A stretch of DNA of 53,453 bases from the NCBI RefSeq assembly GCF_007655305.1, contig NZ_VLOG01000019.1, positions 110,467 through 163,919 on the forward strand, written 5' to 3'. The DNA comes from Algoriphagus algorifonticola. GTDB taxonomy: Bacteria; Bacteroidota; Bacteroidia; Cytophagales; Cyclobacteriaceae. Of the stretch, positions 35,832 through 44,328 are shown piece by piece. A program made the position numbers and the translations under genes. A model generated the notes under the pieces. That model was not told where the DNA came from, made no database searches, and saw nothing but the letters and a program-made list of their open reading frames with translations. Each line of letters begins with the position of its first letter. Position 1 is the stretch's first letter.

Positions 35832-35879
35832 ACCCCTGCCCGCTTGAAAGAGAGTCGCATTTTTTTCTTCGGGCGGGGT
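35832..35879 (-). promoter_or_regulatory. GC-rich hairpin between amt and porin genes
   Basis: Bases 35832-35842 pair with 35870-35879 as a 10-bp, mostly G-C stem with one bulge and a 27-nt loop. It lies 17 nt after the amt stop, and no T tract follows on the minus strand, so it is not a simple terminator. It may stabilise or process the amt-porin mRNA. Confidence 0.5.
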
Positions 35880-35896
35880 TCTTTATTTTTTTAACA

Positions 35897-37192
35897 CTAT
35901 TCGTCGTAAACGATAGTGTAACCTCTGATTCCATGTTCGTGGGAATCAAGACCTGTACGCTCGTGCTCTTCTGAGACACGGATACCAACCGTCTTCTTCA
36001 AAACAAAGAAGATCACAAAAGCTGCAGTAAAGGCAGTAACGCCACAGATTGCAACACCGATAAGTTGAGTTAGCAATGTATGCTCAGGATTAGTGGAAAA
36101 AATACCCACTGCCAATGTTCCCCAAACCCCACAGGTCAGGTGAACCGACACGGCTCCTACTACATCGTCAAGGTGAAATTTATCTAAAAGGATGGCAGAA
36201 AGCACTACCAAAACGCCTCCGATTAAACCAACCAGCACTGCGGAACCTGGGTTAATTACATCGGCTCCAGCTGTAATGGCTACAAGACCAGCCAGAATAC
36301 CGTTCAAAACCATCCCTAAGTCTAATCTCTTGAAAGCAAAGTAGGCTGTAAGGAATCCACCCAATCCACCTGCACAGGCTGCAAGAGAAGTAGTCACTAA
36401 AACAAAGGAAACCAATCCAGGATCAGCAGATAGCACTGAGCCACCATTAAATCCAAACCAGCCTAACCAAAGTAAGAATACACCGATTACGGCCAAAGGT
36501 ACAGAAGCACCAGGCTTTTCTACAATTTTTCCGTTTACGTACTTACCGATTCGAGGGCCAACCAAGATCACACCGGCTAAGGCTCCCCATCCACCTACAG
36601 AGTGTACCAGCGTACTTCCTGCAAAGTCATAGAATCCCATGGCATCCAACGCGCCTCCACCCCATTTCCAGCTGCCTATCAAAGGATAAACAATTCCAAC
36701 AAAGAAGAGAGTAAACACCAAATAGGCACCTAGTTTCACACGCTCAGCTATCGCGCCAGATACGATGGTGGCTGCTGTTGCAGCAAACATGGCTTGGAAC
36801 AAGAAATCTGTCCAATAGGTATAGCCACCATCTGCATATGCAGAACTTACATCAGCACTGGCAGGTGAAAACCAGAACATGTTCCAACCGGCAAAATCAA
36901 AACTTAACCATCCTGGAGTTTCAAAACCAGGGTACATTAGGTAAAATCCAATGGCGGCATAGGAGATAATTCCGATAATTGGGGTGACGGTGTTTTTGAA
37001 CAGGATGTTCACCGTGTTTTTGGCTTGGCCAAATCCAGCTTCCACTCCAGCAAATCCAAGGTGCATAATAAACACCAAGGCAGTGGAAAGCATCATCCAG
37101 ACATTGTTTGTCGTGAGGATGTTTTGGGATATCTCCAAAGAGAGATCCATCGCGGCCACATCATTGGCCAACAGGGTTACGAAATACTTCAT
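35897..37192 (-). CDS. amt: Ammonium transporter (Amt/Mep/Rh family)
   Basis: The 431-residue protein has eleven to twelve membrane segments and Amt motifs: HLGFAGVEAGFGQAKN, FDFAGSTLVHSVGGWGALAG carrying the first pore histidine, and AVSVHLTCGVWGTLAVGIF with the second. It moves ammonium through the inner membrane. The C-terminal tail (VSEEHERTGLDSHEHG) includes the usual regulatory ERxGLD motif, which binds PII proteins in relatives. No glnK is adjacent, which is unusual for amt operons. Either 37192 or the in-frame ATG at 37150 may be the start. Confidence 0.95.
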   Translation of the reverse strand: MKYFVTLLANDVAAMDLSLEISQNILTTNNVWMMLSTALVFIMHLGFAGVEAGFGQAKNTVNILFKNTVTPIIGIISYAAIGFYLMYPGFETPGWLSFDFAGWNMFWFSPASADVSSAYADGGYTYWTDFLFQAMFAATAATIVSGAIAERVKLGAYLVFTLFFVGIVYPLIGSWKWGGGALDAMGFYDFAGSTLVHSVGGWGALAGVILVGPRIGKYVNGKIVEKPGASVPLAVIGVFLLWLGWFGFNGGSVLSADPGLVSFVLVTTSLAACAGGLGGFLTAYFAFKRLDLGMVLNGILAGLVAITAGADVINPGSAVLVGLIGGVLVVLSAILLDKFHLDDVVGAVSVHLTCGVWGTLAVGIFSTNPEHTLLTQLIGVAICGVTAFTAAFVIFFVLKKTVGIRVSEEHERTGLDSHEHGIRGYTIVYDE

Positions 37193-37710
37193 AGGTTTGA
37201 GATTAAAATTTGAACTTATTTCAAAATTTTCTATAGGTTTGAAAGCAAAAGCTTTGAACGAATGTAATTTAATTTTTGATAAAAAAACAAATCACATTTT
37301 TACAAAAAGTCATACTTACTTGAATTTTCAATTGATTTTTGAACCATATATTAACAATTTTTCAAAAAATGATTTAAAATAGATCATTTCATAGACCAAT
37401 TAATTGATAAAATAATATTTCGAATAGATAAGTATTATTTTTTGAAATCGGTTGCGGGAAATAGAAATCAGAATAAATAAAAATTAAATAGCTCCTTATC
37501 GAACTATTATTCTGAAGAACCGAAAAAAACTAAATTTAATACTAAATTATCAGGATTATCAAATATATAAATTTTAAAAAAGCAGTATTTTTTTTCATCG
37601 AACCCTAAAAAAAACTCAATTTTAATTGAAACATTGGTTTGATTTTTAACCTTAAAAATAAAAAAGCCTGAAAAATTCCAGGCTCTTTGGCTTAAATCAA
37701 ACCTCTTTTT
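37193..37710. other. AT-rich 518-nt intergenic region between amt and hemB
   Basis: The gap holds the hemB terminator at its right end (37651-37684) and is otherwise extremely A/T-rich with no convincing frame. It must contain the amt promoter. A minus-strand TATATTTG at 37567-37560 could be a -7 element, but it would imply a leader of about 360 nt. No repeat or RNA gene is evident. Confidence 0.5.
37651..37684 (-). terminator. Intrinsic terminator of hemB
   Basis: A 6-bp stem (37665-37670 with 37679-37684, 8-nt loop) is followed on the minus strand by a T-rich run, 26 nt after the hemB stop codon. Confidence 0.75.
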
Positions 37711-38679
37711 TTACTTCGAAAGCTCAGCAAACTCTTTCGCAAAATAGGTTAGGATAATCTTAGCACCTGATCTCTTGATACTTGTAAGCATTTCTATCAT
37801 AGCACGATCATTATCGAGCCAACCTTTCTCTGCTGAAGCTTTCAGCATACTATATTCACCAGACACATTATAAGCTGCAATAGGCAAGGGATAGTTATCT
37901 TTCAAAAGCTTGATAATATCTAAATAAGCCAAGGCAGGCTTCACCATTAAAAAGTCCGCACCTTCCTCCATGTCCAAATCAGCCTCAACTAGTGCCTCCT
38001 GAGAATTTGCGGGATTCATTTGATAAGTCTTTTTATCTCCAAACTTCGGAGCTGAATCCAATGCATCCCGGAAAGGACCATAAAATGCACTTGCATACTT
38101 AGCAGTATACGACATGATGGAAGTATCCGTAAAACCATTCTGATCCAATAATTCCCGGATATAGCCCACTCTTCCATCCATCATATCAGAAGGACCTAAA
38201 ATATCAACCCCAGCATCAGCCTGTGCCAATGACATTCTTCCCAATACTTCCAGGGTTTCATCATTCAAAATCTTTCCATTTTTCACTATGCCATCATGAC
38301 CATCGCTGCTATAAGGATCCATAGCCACATCAGACATCAAACAGATTTCGGGAAAGTTTTTCTTTATTTCCCTCAAGGCCTTTAGATAGAATGTATCTGG
38401 ATTATAGCTTTCGGTTGCTATCGCATCTTTCAGGCTTTCAGGATATGCCGGAAAAACATCAATTGCCTGAATCCCCAACTTCATGCAGGATTCAACCTCA
38501 CTTAGTAGGGTATCTGTAGAATACCGATAAATCCCAGGCATAGAATCTACAGGAATTCTCTTTCCACTCCCTTCCACCAAAAACATAGGAAAAATCAAAT
38601 CCTTGACAGACAAGGTGGTTTCCTCCACCATATTTCGGATAACTTCTGATTTTCGATTTCTTCTTGGGCGTCTATTCAT
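37711..38679 (-). CDS. hemB: Porphobilinogen synthase (delta-aminolevulinic acid dehydratase)
   Basis: The 322-residue enzyme condenses two aminolevulinate molecules into porphobilinogen. It has both Schiff-base lysine regions (SYTAKYASAFYGPFRDA and FLMVKPALAYLD) and ILGPSDMMDGRV. The active-site metal segment reads DVAMDPYSSDGHDG: the cysteines of zinc-type enzymes are replaced, so this is the magnesium-dependent, zinc-independent class. It lies downstream of a porin gene but behind that gene's terminator, and has its own terminator. Confidence 0.97.
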   Translation of the reverse strand: MNRRPRRNRKSEVIRNMVEETTLSVKDLIFPMFLVEGSGKRIPVDSMPGIYRYSTDTLLSEVESCMKLGIQAIDVFPAYPESLKDAIATESYNPDTFYLKALREIKKNFPEICLMSDVAMDPYSSDGHDGIVKNGKILNDETLEVLGRMSLAQADAGVDILGPSDMMDGRVGYIRELLDQNGFTDTSIMSYTAKYASAFYGPFRDALDSAPKFGDKKTYQMNPANSQEALVEADLDMEEGADFLMVKPALAYLDIIKLLKDNYPLPIAAYNVSGEYSMLKASAEKGWLDNDRAMIEMLTSIKRSGAKIILTYFAKEFAELSK

Positions 38680-38742
38680 GGATTCTTAAAATTTCTTCAA
38701 AGTTACTAATGAGAATTTACCTGATAAAGTTTACATAGAAAC

Positions 38743-38770
38743 AAAAAAAGCAGGACAGACCCTGCTTTTT
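38743..38770 (-). terminator. Intrinsic terminator of the porin gene at 38791
   Basis: A 10-bp stem (38745-38754 with 38761-38770, 6-nt loop) ends on the minus strand in a T run, 20 nt after the porin stop codon. Confidence 0.85.
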
Positions 38771-38790
38771 CAATTTTTGGAAAATTCATT

Positions 38791-40005
38791 TTAGAAATTC
38801 ACTTGAGCTTGAAGCCTAAGTAAACTACCTTTTTGTCTGTTATTTGGATTTGAGGAATCCTCGAAAGTTCGATCAGAAATAGTATACATCGTTACCAATT
38901 CAAAGTTTTTATGAGGCTGCCATTCAACTCCGATTTCAAATTCTTTTACTCTGTGCTTGGTTGCATCGGCCTCAAACTTCTTTCCTCCCTTATAATAATG
39001 GTAACGAGTAAACGGAATGATCAACCTTTCTCCTGCTTTAATTTGATAATTGGCCAAAATATATCCCCCACCTAAAGGAGCTTCAACCACTTTTCCTGAC
39101 TCTGGGTCATATTCTGGCCCAACACCCCAGTTATACTCTGCTTGTAAACCAAAAGGCTGAGGATAAATAATTAAAGAAGGTCCATATCGATAATCTTTGA
39201 ATTCATTCTGACCCGCATCAATTGTTGCACTTGGTCGAACAATATATTTCCCAGAATACCCTTGAAATGAGGCCTCTATGATCTGTCCAGATTTCAACAG
39301 AAAAGGATAAGTCATTCTGGACACCACATGAACGTTCTTATTCCTGTCTTGAGCATTCGGACCCTGACCATTGTAAAGGCCAAAACCGAACATCCCGTAA
39401 TCTCCAGAACCTTTGAGTCCGGATGAGACTAAGTATCGAAATCTATCTCTGATTTCTTTGGGTGCATAATAAAAGAACACACCTGCCTCTCGCTCATTTG
39501 GAACTGCTGAATTCATCCCATCATGTCTATCCAGGGGCAATCTATTTTGACTGGATTGCATATTTTCAAAGCCGAACGGAACCTTTGACTGTCCTATACG
39601 CAAGCGAAACTCTTGCTTAGCATCCAAGGCTAAATCAAAATAAGCATCTCTGATTTGTGCCAAATTGGATCCTCCAGAAGCGAAGTCTGGCTGAATATAT
39701 AAATAAACCCTTTCATGGATTTGCCCAAAAAACACAAGTCGAATTCGACGGAAGAAAAAACCTCCACCTTCTCCTCCCCAGGATTTATCACACTGATCAC
39801 ACGCCAAGTTAGGGTTAGTCTCGAATAGCCCGTTGTATCTTAATTGGGCATAACCTCGTAATCTGAGCGTTTCATACCATCCCTTTGTCGGGCTTGGCGA
39901 TGGTACTACCTTGGAAGGTATAGAGTCACCATGCTCTCCTCTTGCAGAGAGAGCAGTAATGGTCATCACCGCCAATAAAGCAGTGATTGCGAAAATCCTT
40001 CGCAT
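38791..40005 (-). CDS. Phosphate-selective porin O/P family protein
   Basis: The 404-residue protein has a signal peptide (MRRIFAITALLAVMTITALSA) and a barrel body with FFFRRIRLVFFGQIHERVYLYIQPDF and FRLRIGQSKVPFGFENMQSS, characteristic of the OprO/OprP family, and a terminal LRLQAQVNF. Such porins pass anions such as phosphate or polyphosphate. The ATG at 40005 begins a normal signal peptide; an upstream ATG at 40047 would place 14 polar residues ahead of it. An unusual pair, CDQC, sits in the N-terminal region (CDQCDKSWGG), perhaps a disulfide. Monocistronic. Confidence 0.85.
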   Translation of the reverse strand: MRRIFAITALLAVMTITALSARGEHGDSIPSKVVPSPSPTKGWYETLRLRGYAQLRYNGLFETNPNLACDQCDKSWGGEGGGFFFRRIRLVFFGQIHERVYLYIQPDFASGGSNLAQIRDAYFDLALDAKQEFRLRIGQSKVPFGFENMQSSQNRLPLDRHDGMNSAVPNEREAGVFFYYAPKEIRDRFRYLVSSGLKGSGDYGMFGFGLYNGQGPNAQDRNKNVHVVSRMTYPFLLKSGQIIEASFQGYSGKYIVRPSATIDAGQNEFKDYRYGPSLIIYPQPFGLQAEYNWGVGPEYDPESGKVVEAPLGGGYILANYQIKAGERLIIPFTRYHYYKGGKKFEADATKHRVKEFEIGVEWQPHKNFELVTMYTISDRTFEDSSNPNNRQKGSLLRLQAQVNF

Positions 40006-40187
40006 GGCAGGAAGATTTAATGAATAATAAATTGTACAGCGCTGCAAAGTACCACTTTAAAAGTGTCTGTATTGTTAACCGTATATTATCAATTCGTTAC
40101 TCTCCTTAGATTATTAGTAAACAATCAAGCCGTTTTTTGAATTTTTTTGAAGTTTAGATAAAAAAAGTTTCACTTCCCGATGAAAAA

Positions 40188-40844
40188 TTAATCCTCGAGA
40201 AGTCTAATTACAGTTTTTACATCAAGCTCCTTGTAATCGTTAATATATAAATGACATATCGGCAACTCTTCCTTTTGATGTGAAGAAAGAACCCCCACTA
40301 CTTTCATCCCCGCATTCAATCCTGCTGTTATACCAGAATAAGAATCCTCAAAGACCAAACAATTTTCAGGACTTATCTGAAGCCTGGAAGCAGACTTCAA
40401 ATAAACTTCCGGGTCAGGCTTATGTTTATTCACATCCTCACTGGCCAAAGAAGATTCAAAATGAGGAAAAAGATCCAGCTTACCTGCGATTAATTCCAGG
40501 TTTGCTTTCGGCGCTGATGTCGCCACTCCTGTTTTAAGGTTATTTTTTTTCAGACCGTGAAAAAATTCCAAGAAACCATCAATTGGATTGACATGGTGCT
40601 GATAGATTTCACGAAACAAACCTTCTTTTTCATCTTCTAAAATCAATAGCTCTTCCCCTTCTATCTTCCGCCCAAAAAAATGACTCATAATATAAGAGTT
40701 GCTTTTCCCATACATATGGGCTGCAAATTCTTCTTCCGTTGGGTATAAGTTTCTTTTTGCAAAAAACTCTTTGAATGCCATCGAATGAAATGGATTGGTA
40801 TGACAGATCACCCCATCCATATCAAAAATCACTGCTTTACTCAT
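40188..40844 (-). CDS. HAD-family phosphatase/phosphomutase (beta-phosphoglucomutase-like)
   Basis: The 218-residue protein has HAD motif I (FDMDGVICHTNPFH, nucleophile Asp8 and acid/base Asp10), a helical cap (about 15-80), motif II (TSAPK), motif III Lys (NKHKPDPEVY) and motif IV (VFEDSYSGITAGLNAGM). This is the beta-phosphoglucomutase/DhaK-like phosphatase subgroup; whether it is a mutase or a phosphatase is unclear. It lies downstream of rocD but is separated from it by a terminator. Confidence 0.88.
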   Translation of the reverse strand: MSKAVIFDMDGVICHTNPFHSMAFKEFFAKRNLYPTEEEFAAHMYGKSNSYIMSHFFGRKIEGEELLILEDEKEGLFREIYQHHVNPIDGFLEFFHGLKKNNLKTGVATSAPKANLELIAGKLDLFPHFESSLASEDVNKHKPDPEVYLKSASRLQISPENCLVFEDSYSGITAGLNAGMKVVGVLSSHQKEELPICHLYINDYKELDVKTVIRLLED

Positions 40845-40854
40845 GATTATATAA

Positions 40855-40892
40855 TAAAAGAGTCGCTTTCCATAGTTAAATGAAAAGCGACT
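40855..40892 (-). terminator. Intrinsic terminator of rocD
   Basis: A 9-bp stem (40861-40869 with 40884-40892, 14-nt loop) ends on the minus strand with a short T run, 18 nt after the rocD stop codon. Confidence 0.75.
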
Positions 40893-40910
40893 ACTAGGTG
40901 TAAATTGAAA

Positions 40911-42182
40911 TTATCGGTTGAATTCAGCAATTACTCTTTCTATAATATCGCAGCACTCATGTAATTGCTCCTCGGTCATCACCAAAGGTGGCGCAAAGCG
41001 GATAATATTTCCATGCGTTGGTTTAGCCAAGAGACCGTTTTCTGCAAGCTTTACACAAATGTCCCATGCTGTAGAACTATCTTCAGAGTCATTAATGACA
41101 ACAGCATTCAATAACCCTTTGCCACGAACCAATTTTGCAATCGGGAATTTATCCACCATTTTTTGCATTCGATCCCTGAAAAGTTGCCCAAGCTTCCTAG
41201 CATTTTGGGCTAATTTTTCATCGCGAACAACCTCTAAAGCTGCCATGGCAACTTTTACCCCCAGAGGATTTCCTCCAAAAGTAGATCCATGCTGACCCGG
41301 CTTGATCACATCCATGATATCTTTATCTGCCAAAACTGCGGAAACCGGATAGAACCCACCTGAAATCGCCTTCCCCAAGATCAGCATATCTGGTTTTGTA
41401 TAAGTCTCTTGCTTTTCGCAATGACCTTGGCAAGTACAGTTGCCGCAAACAGCCAATAAAGAACCAGTCCTTGCAATTCCTGTTTGAATCTCATCAGCAA
41501 TCAACAGCACATTTTGCTCCTGACAGGCTGCCTTCGCTTGTCTGATATAATCATCTGCCGGTGTATACACCCCAGCTTCACCTTGTATAGGCTCCACCAA
41601 AAATGCAACTACGTTTTCCTGTTGCAAAGCAGCTTTCAAAGCTGTTATATCATTATAAGGTATGCGAATGAAGCCATCAGTATAAGGGCCAAAGTTTTTC
41701 CTAGCATTGGCATCATTGGAAAATGAAATGATAGTAGTAGTTCTTCCATGGAAGTTATTTTCAGCAACTATGATTTTGGCTTTGTTTTCAGCAACTCCTT
41801 TTCTCTCATAACCCCATTTTCTGGCGATTTTGATAGCTGTTTCCACACCTTCCGCACCGGTATTCATCGGTAGCACTTTGTCAAAGCCAAAATACTCGGT
41901 GATGTATTTCTCGAAAGGCCCAAGCACATCATTATAAAAAGCTCTGGAAGTCAAAGTAAGAGTTCCAGCCTGCTCAATTAATGCATCTTTGATACGAGGA
42001 TGACAATGTCCTTGATTGACCGCGGAATAAGCAGATAGGAAATCATAATATTTTTTTCCTTCCACATCCCATAGGAACACCCCCTCACCCTTGCTTAATA
42101 CCACAGGCAAAGGATGGTAATTATGTGCTCCATATTTATCTTCCAAGGCGATTGCCTGCTTGCTCGAAGTGATAGTCTCCAT
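40911..42182 (-). CDS. rocD: Ornithine--oxo-acid aminotransferase with Cys-rich insertion
   Basis: The 423-residue class III PLP aminotransferase converts ornithine and 2-oxoglutarate to glutamate semialdehyde and glutamate. It shows NTGAEGVETAIKIARKWGY, LIADEIQTGIARTG and PLP-binding K271 in LILGKAISGG. Between the DEIQTG block and the PLP lysine, about ten extra residues carry C246-x2-C249-x-C251-x3-C255, absent from the human enzyme. These could bind zinc or an iron-sulfur cluster. The N terminus METITSSKQAIALEDKYGAHNYHPLP is typical of the family. Confidence 0.93.
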   Translation of the reverse strand: METITSSKQAIALEDKYGAHNYHPLPVVLSKGEGVFLWDVEGKKYYDFLSAYSAVNQGHCHPRIKDALIEQAGTLTLTSRAFYNDVLGPFEKYITEYFGFDKVLPMNTGAEGVETAIKIARKWGYERKGVAENKAKIIVAENNFHGRTTTIISFSNDANARKNFGPYTDGFIRIPYNDITALKAALQQENVVAFLVEPIQGEAGVYTPADDYIRQAKAACQEQNVLLIADEIQTGIARTGSLLAVCGNCTCQGHCEKQETYTKPDMLILGKAISGGFYPVSAVLADKDIMDVIKPGQHGSTFGGNPLGVKVAMAALEVVRDEKLAQNARKLGQLFRDRMQKMVDKFPIAKLVRGKGLLNAVVINDSEDSSTAWDICVKLAENGLLAKPTHGNIIRFAPPLVMTEEQLHECCDIIERVIAEFNR

Positions 42183-42223
42183 GTTTTTTCGTAAATTTGA
42201 GTTCTTAATTAATTCCTCTAATG

Positions 42224-42231
42224 CAAATATA
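42224..42231 (-). promoter_or_regulatory. Possible -7 promoter element of rocD
   Basis: The minus strand reads TATATTTG (TAnnTTTG match), 41 nt upstream of the rocD ATG. No clear -33 TTG is seen at the right spacing. The position between divergent genes is suitable. Confidence 0.35.
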
Positions 42232-42232
42232 A

Positions 42233-42412
<180 letters not shown>

Positions 42413-42443
42413 AAATATTCCTGGATATTTTTAAAAGCCTTTG

Positions 42444-42473
42444 TTGTTAATTCCCAAAAAGTTCCGATATTTG
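42444..42473 (+). promoter_or_regulatory. Promoter of the rpmB-rpmG operon
   Basis: TTG (42444-42446) and GATATTTG (42466-42473, one mismatch to TAnnTTTG) are separated by 19 nt, the Bacteroidota housekeeping spacing. The predicted leader is about 35 nt before the L28 ATG at 42516. Confidence 0.6.
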
Positions 42474-42515
42474 CAGACTCATTACAGAAACGCATACAAA
42501 TTACGATACATAATC

Positions 42516-42758
42516 ATGGCAAAAGTTTGTGACATTACCGGAAAAAGACCTCGAGTAGGTAACAACGTGTCCCATGCAAACAACAAAACGAAGCGTAGAT
42601 TTTACCCAAATCTTCATAAGAAGACTTTCTACGTACCTGAAGAGGATGCATGGATCACTTTAAAAGTGTGCTCTAAAGCATTGAAGACGATCAACAAAAA
42701 AGGTATCACTGCAGTTTTGAAAGAAGCGCAGGATAAAGGAATGATTGTAATCAGATAA
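42516..42758 (+). CDS. rpmB: 50S ribosomal protein L28
   Basis: The 80-residue protein starts MAKVCDITGKRPRVGNNVSHANNKTKRRFYPNL, the standard L28 N terminus, and ends with a basic region. Only two cysteines (C5, C52) are present, so it is probably not a four-cysteine zinc form. The ATG at 42516 begins the conserved sequence. It opens an L28-L33-DUF4295 operon with gaps of 32 and 37 nt and a promoter about 43 nt upstream. Confidence 0.98.
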   Translation: MAKVCDITGKRPRVGNNVSHANNKTKRRFYPNLHKKTFYVPEEDAWITLKVCSKALKTINKKGITAVLKEAQDKGMIVIR

Positions 42759-42790
42759 TCAAAGTCACGACGCAATAAAAGAATAAGAAG

Positions 42791-42973
42791 ATGGCTAAGA
42801 AAGGAAATAGAGTACAAGTGATAATGGAATGCACAGAGCACAAGAACTCTGGCATGCCAGGTACTTCCAGATACATCACTACCAAGAACAGAAAGAATAC
42901 AACTGAGAGATTGGAGTTGAAAAAATTCAACCCTATTCTTAAGAAAGTTACTGTTCATAAAGAAATTAAGTAA
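42791..42973 (+). CDS. rpmG: 50S ribosomal protein L33
   Basis: The 60-residue protein has the L33 pattern ([37 protein letters not shown]). The classical zinc form has four cysteines; here only C14 remains, so this is the zinc-independent form. It sits between L28 and DUF4295 in one operon. Confidence 0.97.
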   Translation: MAKKGNRVQVIMECTEHKNSGMPGTSRYITTKNRKNTTERLELKKFNPILKKVTVHKEIK

Positions 42974-43010
42974 TTTAAGCTCGGATTCAATCCGATAAAA
43001 CGACAAAGAT

Positions 43011-43163
43011 ATGGCTAAGAAAGTAGTAGCAACCCTAAAAAAAGAAGGTGGCGTGTCTTACGCCAAAGTGATTAGAGCCGTGAAGTCTGAGAAGACCGGT
43101 GCATACACCTTCAGAGAAGAAATGGTTCCTTCCACATTGGTTCAGGATACCCTTAAGAAATAA
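43011..43163 (+). CDS. DUF4295 protein, probable Bacteroidota-specific ribosome-associated protein
   Basis: A 50-residue basic protein, MAKKVVATLKKEGGVSYAKV at its start and TFREEMVPSTLVQDTLKK at its end. The family is confined to Bacteroidota and occurs right after L28 and L33, as here. Small size, charge and this fixed place suggest a ribosome component; a Bacteroidota-specific large-subunit protein has been reported from ribosome structures, but I cannot confirm that it is this family. The operon ends at a terminator before ftsY. Confidence 0.85.
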   Translation: MAKKVVATLKKEGGVSYAKVIRAVKSEKTGAYTFREEMVPSTLVQDTLKK

Positions 43164-43190
43164 TTTGCCAAAAGCATCGTAATGATTTCT

Positions 43191-43225
43191 AGTCCCTCTG
43201 TCCATCGGTCAGCAGGGACTTTTTC
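43191..43225 (+). terminator. Terminator of the L28-L33 operon
   Basis: A 7-bp stem (43191-43197 with 43214-43220) is followed by five more T residues, 27 nt after the DUF4295 stop. It separates the operon from ftsY. Confidence 0.8.
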
Positions 43226-43254
43226 ATTATATTCCACTTTTAAATCATACTATC

Positions 43255-44211
43255 ATGGGAATCTTTGGTTTCTTTTCAAAGGATAAAAAAGAAAGTCTGG
43301 ATCAAGGACTTCAAAAGTCCAGCGACAATATCTTTTCCAAACTCAGTAAAGCTGTAGTTGGGAAATCCAAGGTAGACGAAGATGTATTGGATGAGCTGGA
43401 GGAGATCCTAATCACCTCTGATGTGGGTGTCGACACTACCATCAAAGTCATCCGAAGAATTGAGGAAAGAGTAGCTCGTGACAAATACCTGAATACAGAG
43501 GAGCTGGATGTTATCTTAAAAGAGGAAATAGCGGCTCTGTTGGAAGAGAATAATTCTCAGGATTTTCTAGACTTTGATTTACCTGAAGACAAAAAGCCTT
43601 ATGTTATAATGGTTGTTGGGGTGAATGGAGTTGGCAAAACAACCACTATCGGAAAACTCGCTAACCTTTTTAAAAGTGCCGGTAAAAATGTGATTTTAGG
43701 AGCTGCTGATACTTTTAGAGCAGCCGCAGTAGACCAATTGATTCTCTGGGGCGATCGTGTTGGAGTACCTGTAATTTCTCACGGGATGAATACTGATCCA
43801 GCTTCTGTAGCTTTTGATGCAGTTAAGCAAGGCGTTGACCAAAAAGCTGACGTTGTAATTGTAGATACTGCAGGTAGACTTCATACGAAAATCAACCTGA
43901 TGAATGAGTTGAGCAAGATCAAGCGGGTAATGCAAAAGTTTATCCCCGATGCACCTCATGAGATATTACTCGTACTGGATGGTTCTACAGGTCAAAATGC
44001 CTTCATTCAAGCAAAAGAGTTTACCAAGGCAACGGAAATCACATCCTTGGCCATTACCAAGTTAGACGGAACAGCCAAAGGTGGAGTAGTTATTGGTATT
44101 TCTGACCAATTCAAAATCCCGGTGAAATACATAGGGGTTGGGGAAAAAATGACTGATCTGCAAATCTTCAATCGAAAGGAGTTCGTTGATTCTCTTTTTA
44201 CCAAAAAATAA
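43255..44211 (+). CDS. ftsY: Signal recognition particle receptor FtsY
   Basis: The 318-residue GTPase guides ribosome-SRP complexes to the inner membrane. It has a short N-terminal region, the helical N domain (about 20-95) and the G domain with GVNGVGKTTTIGKLA (about 125-139), AADTFRAAAVDQL, VDTAGRLH and ITKLDGTAKGG. The acidic A domain of E. coli FtsY is absent, as in most Bacteroidota, so membrane binding rests on the N-terminal amphipathic start (MGIFGFFSKDKKE). Placed right after ribosomal genes. Confidence 0.97.
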   Translation: MGIFGFFSKDKKESLDQGLQKSSDNIFSKLSKAVVGKSKVDEDVLDELEEILITSDVGVDTTIKVIRRIEERVARDKYLNTEELDVILKEEIAALLEENNSQDFLDFDLPEDKKPYVIMVVGVNGVGKTTTIGKLANLFKSAGKNVILGAADTFRAAAVDQLILWGDRVGVPVISHGMNTDPASVAFDAVKQGVDQKADVVIVDTAGRLHTKINLMNELSKIKRVMQKFIPDAPHEILLVLDGSTGQNAFIQAKEFTKATEITSLAITKLDGTAKGGVVIGISDQFKIPVKYIGVGEKMTDLQIFNRKEFVDSLFTKK

Positions 44212-44233
44212 TCGAAGACCACAAACCAAAGAG

Positions 44234-44261
44234 GCTCTGGAATTTCCGGAGCTTTTTTTTT
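44234..44261 (+). terminator. Intrinsic terminator of ftsY
   Basis: A 7-bp stem with one G-T pair (44234-44240 with 44246-44252) runs into nine T residues, about 20 nt after the ftsY stop codon. Confidence 0.85.
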
Positions 44262-44298
44262 GCAAAAATTTGAACATTTAATTTTTATACCGTAATTT

Positions 44299-44325
44299 AA
44301 TATGATATCATTTTAACATCATATT
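44299..44325. promoter_or_regulatory. Palindromic ATGAT/ATCAT half-sites before the SPFH operon
   Basis: An 8-bp inverted repeat (44299-44306 with 44318-44325) lies just before the ATG at 44329. It includes a perfect 10-bp palindrome (44302-44311). Three short half-sites of the ATGAT/ATCAT type occur within 22 nt, the pattern expected for an operator bound by a ribbon-helix-helix protein. The operon's third gene encodes such a protein. Confidence 0.45.
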
Positions 44326-44328
44326 GAA

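Noticed and set aside
37025..37382. Plus-strand frames over the amt start
   Set aside because: They are antisense to the ammonium transporter and its AT-rich leader and have biased, non-protein-like composition.
42629..43006. A 125-residue minus-strand frame over rpmB and rpmG
   Set aside because: It is antisense to two well-recognised ribosomal protein genes and has no family-like features.
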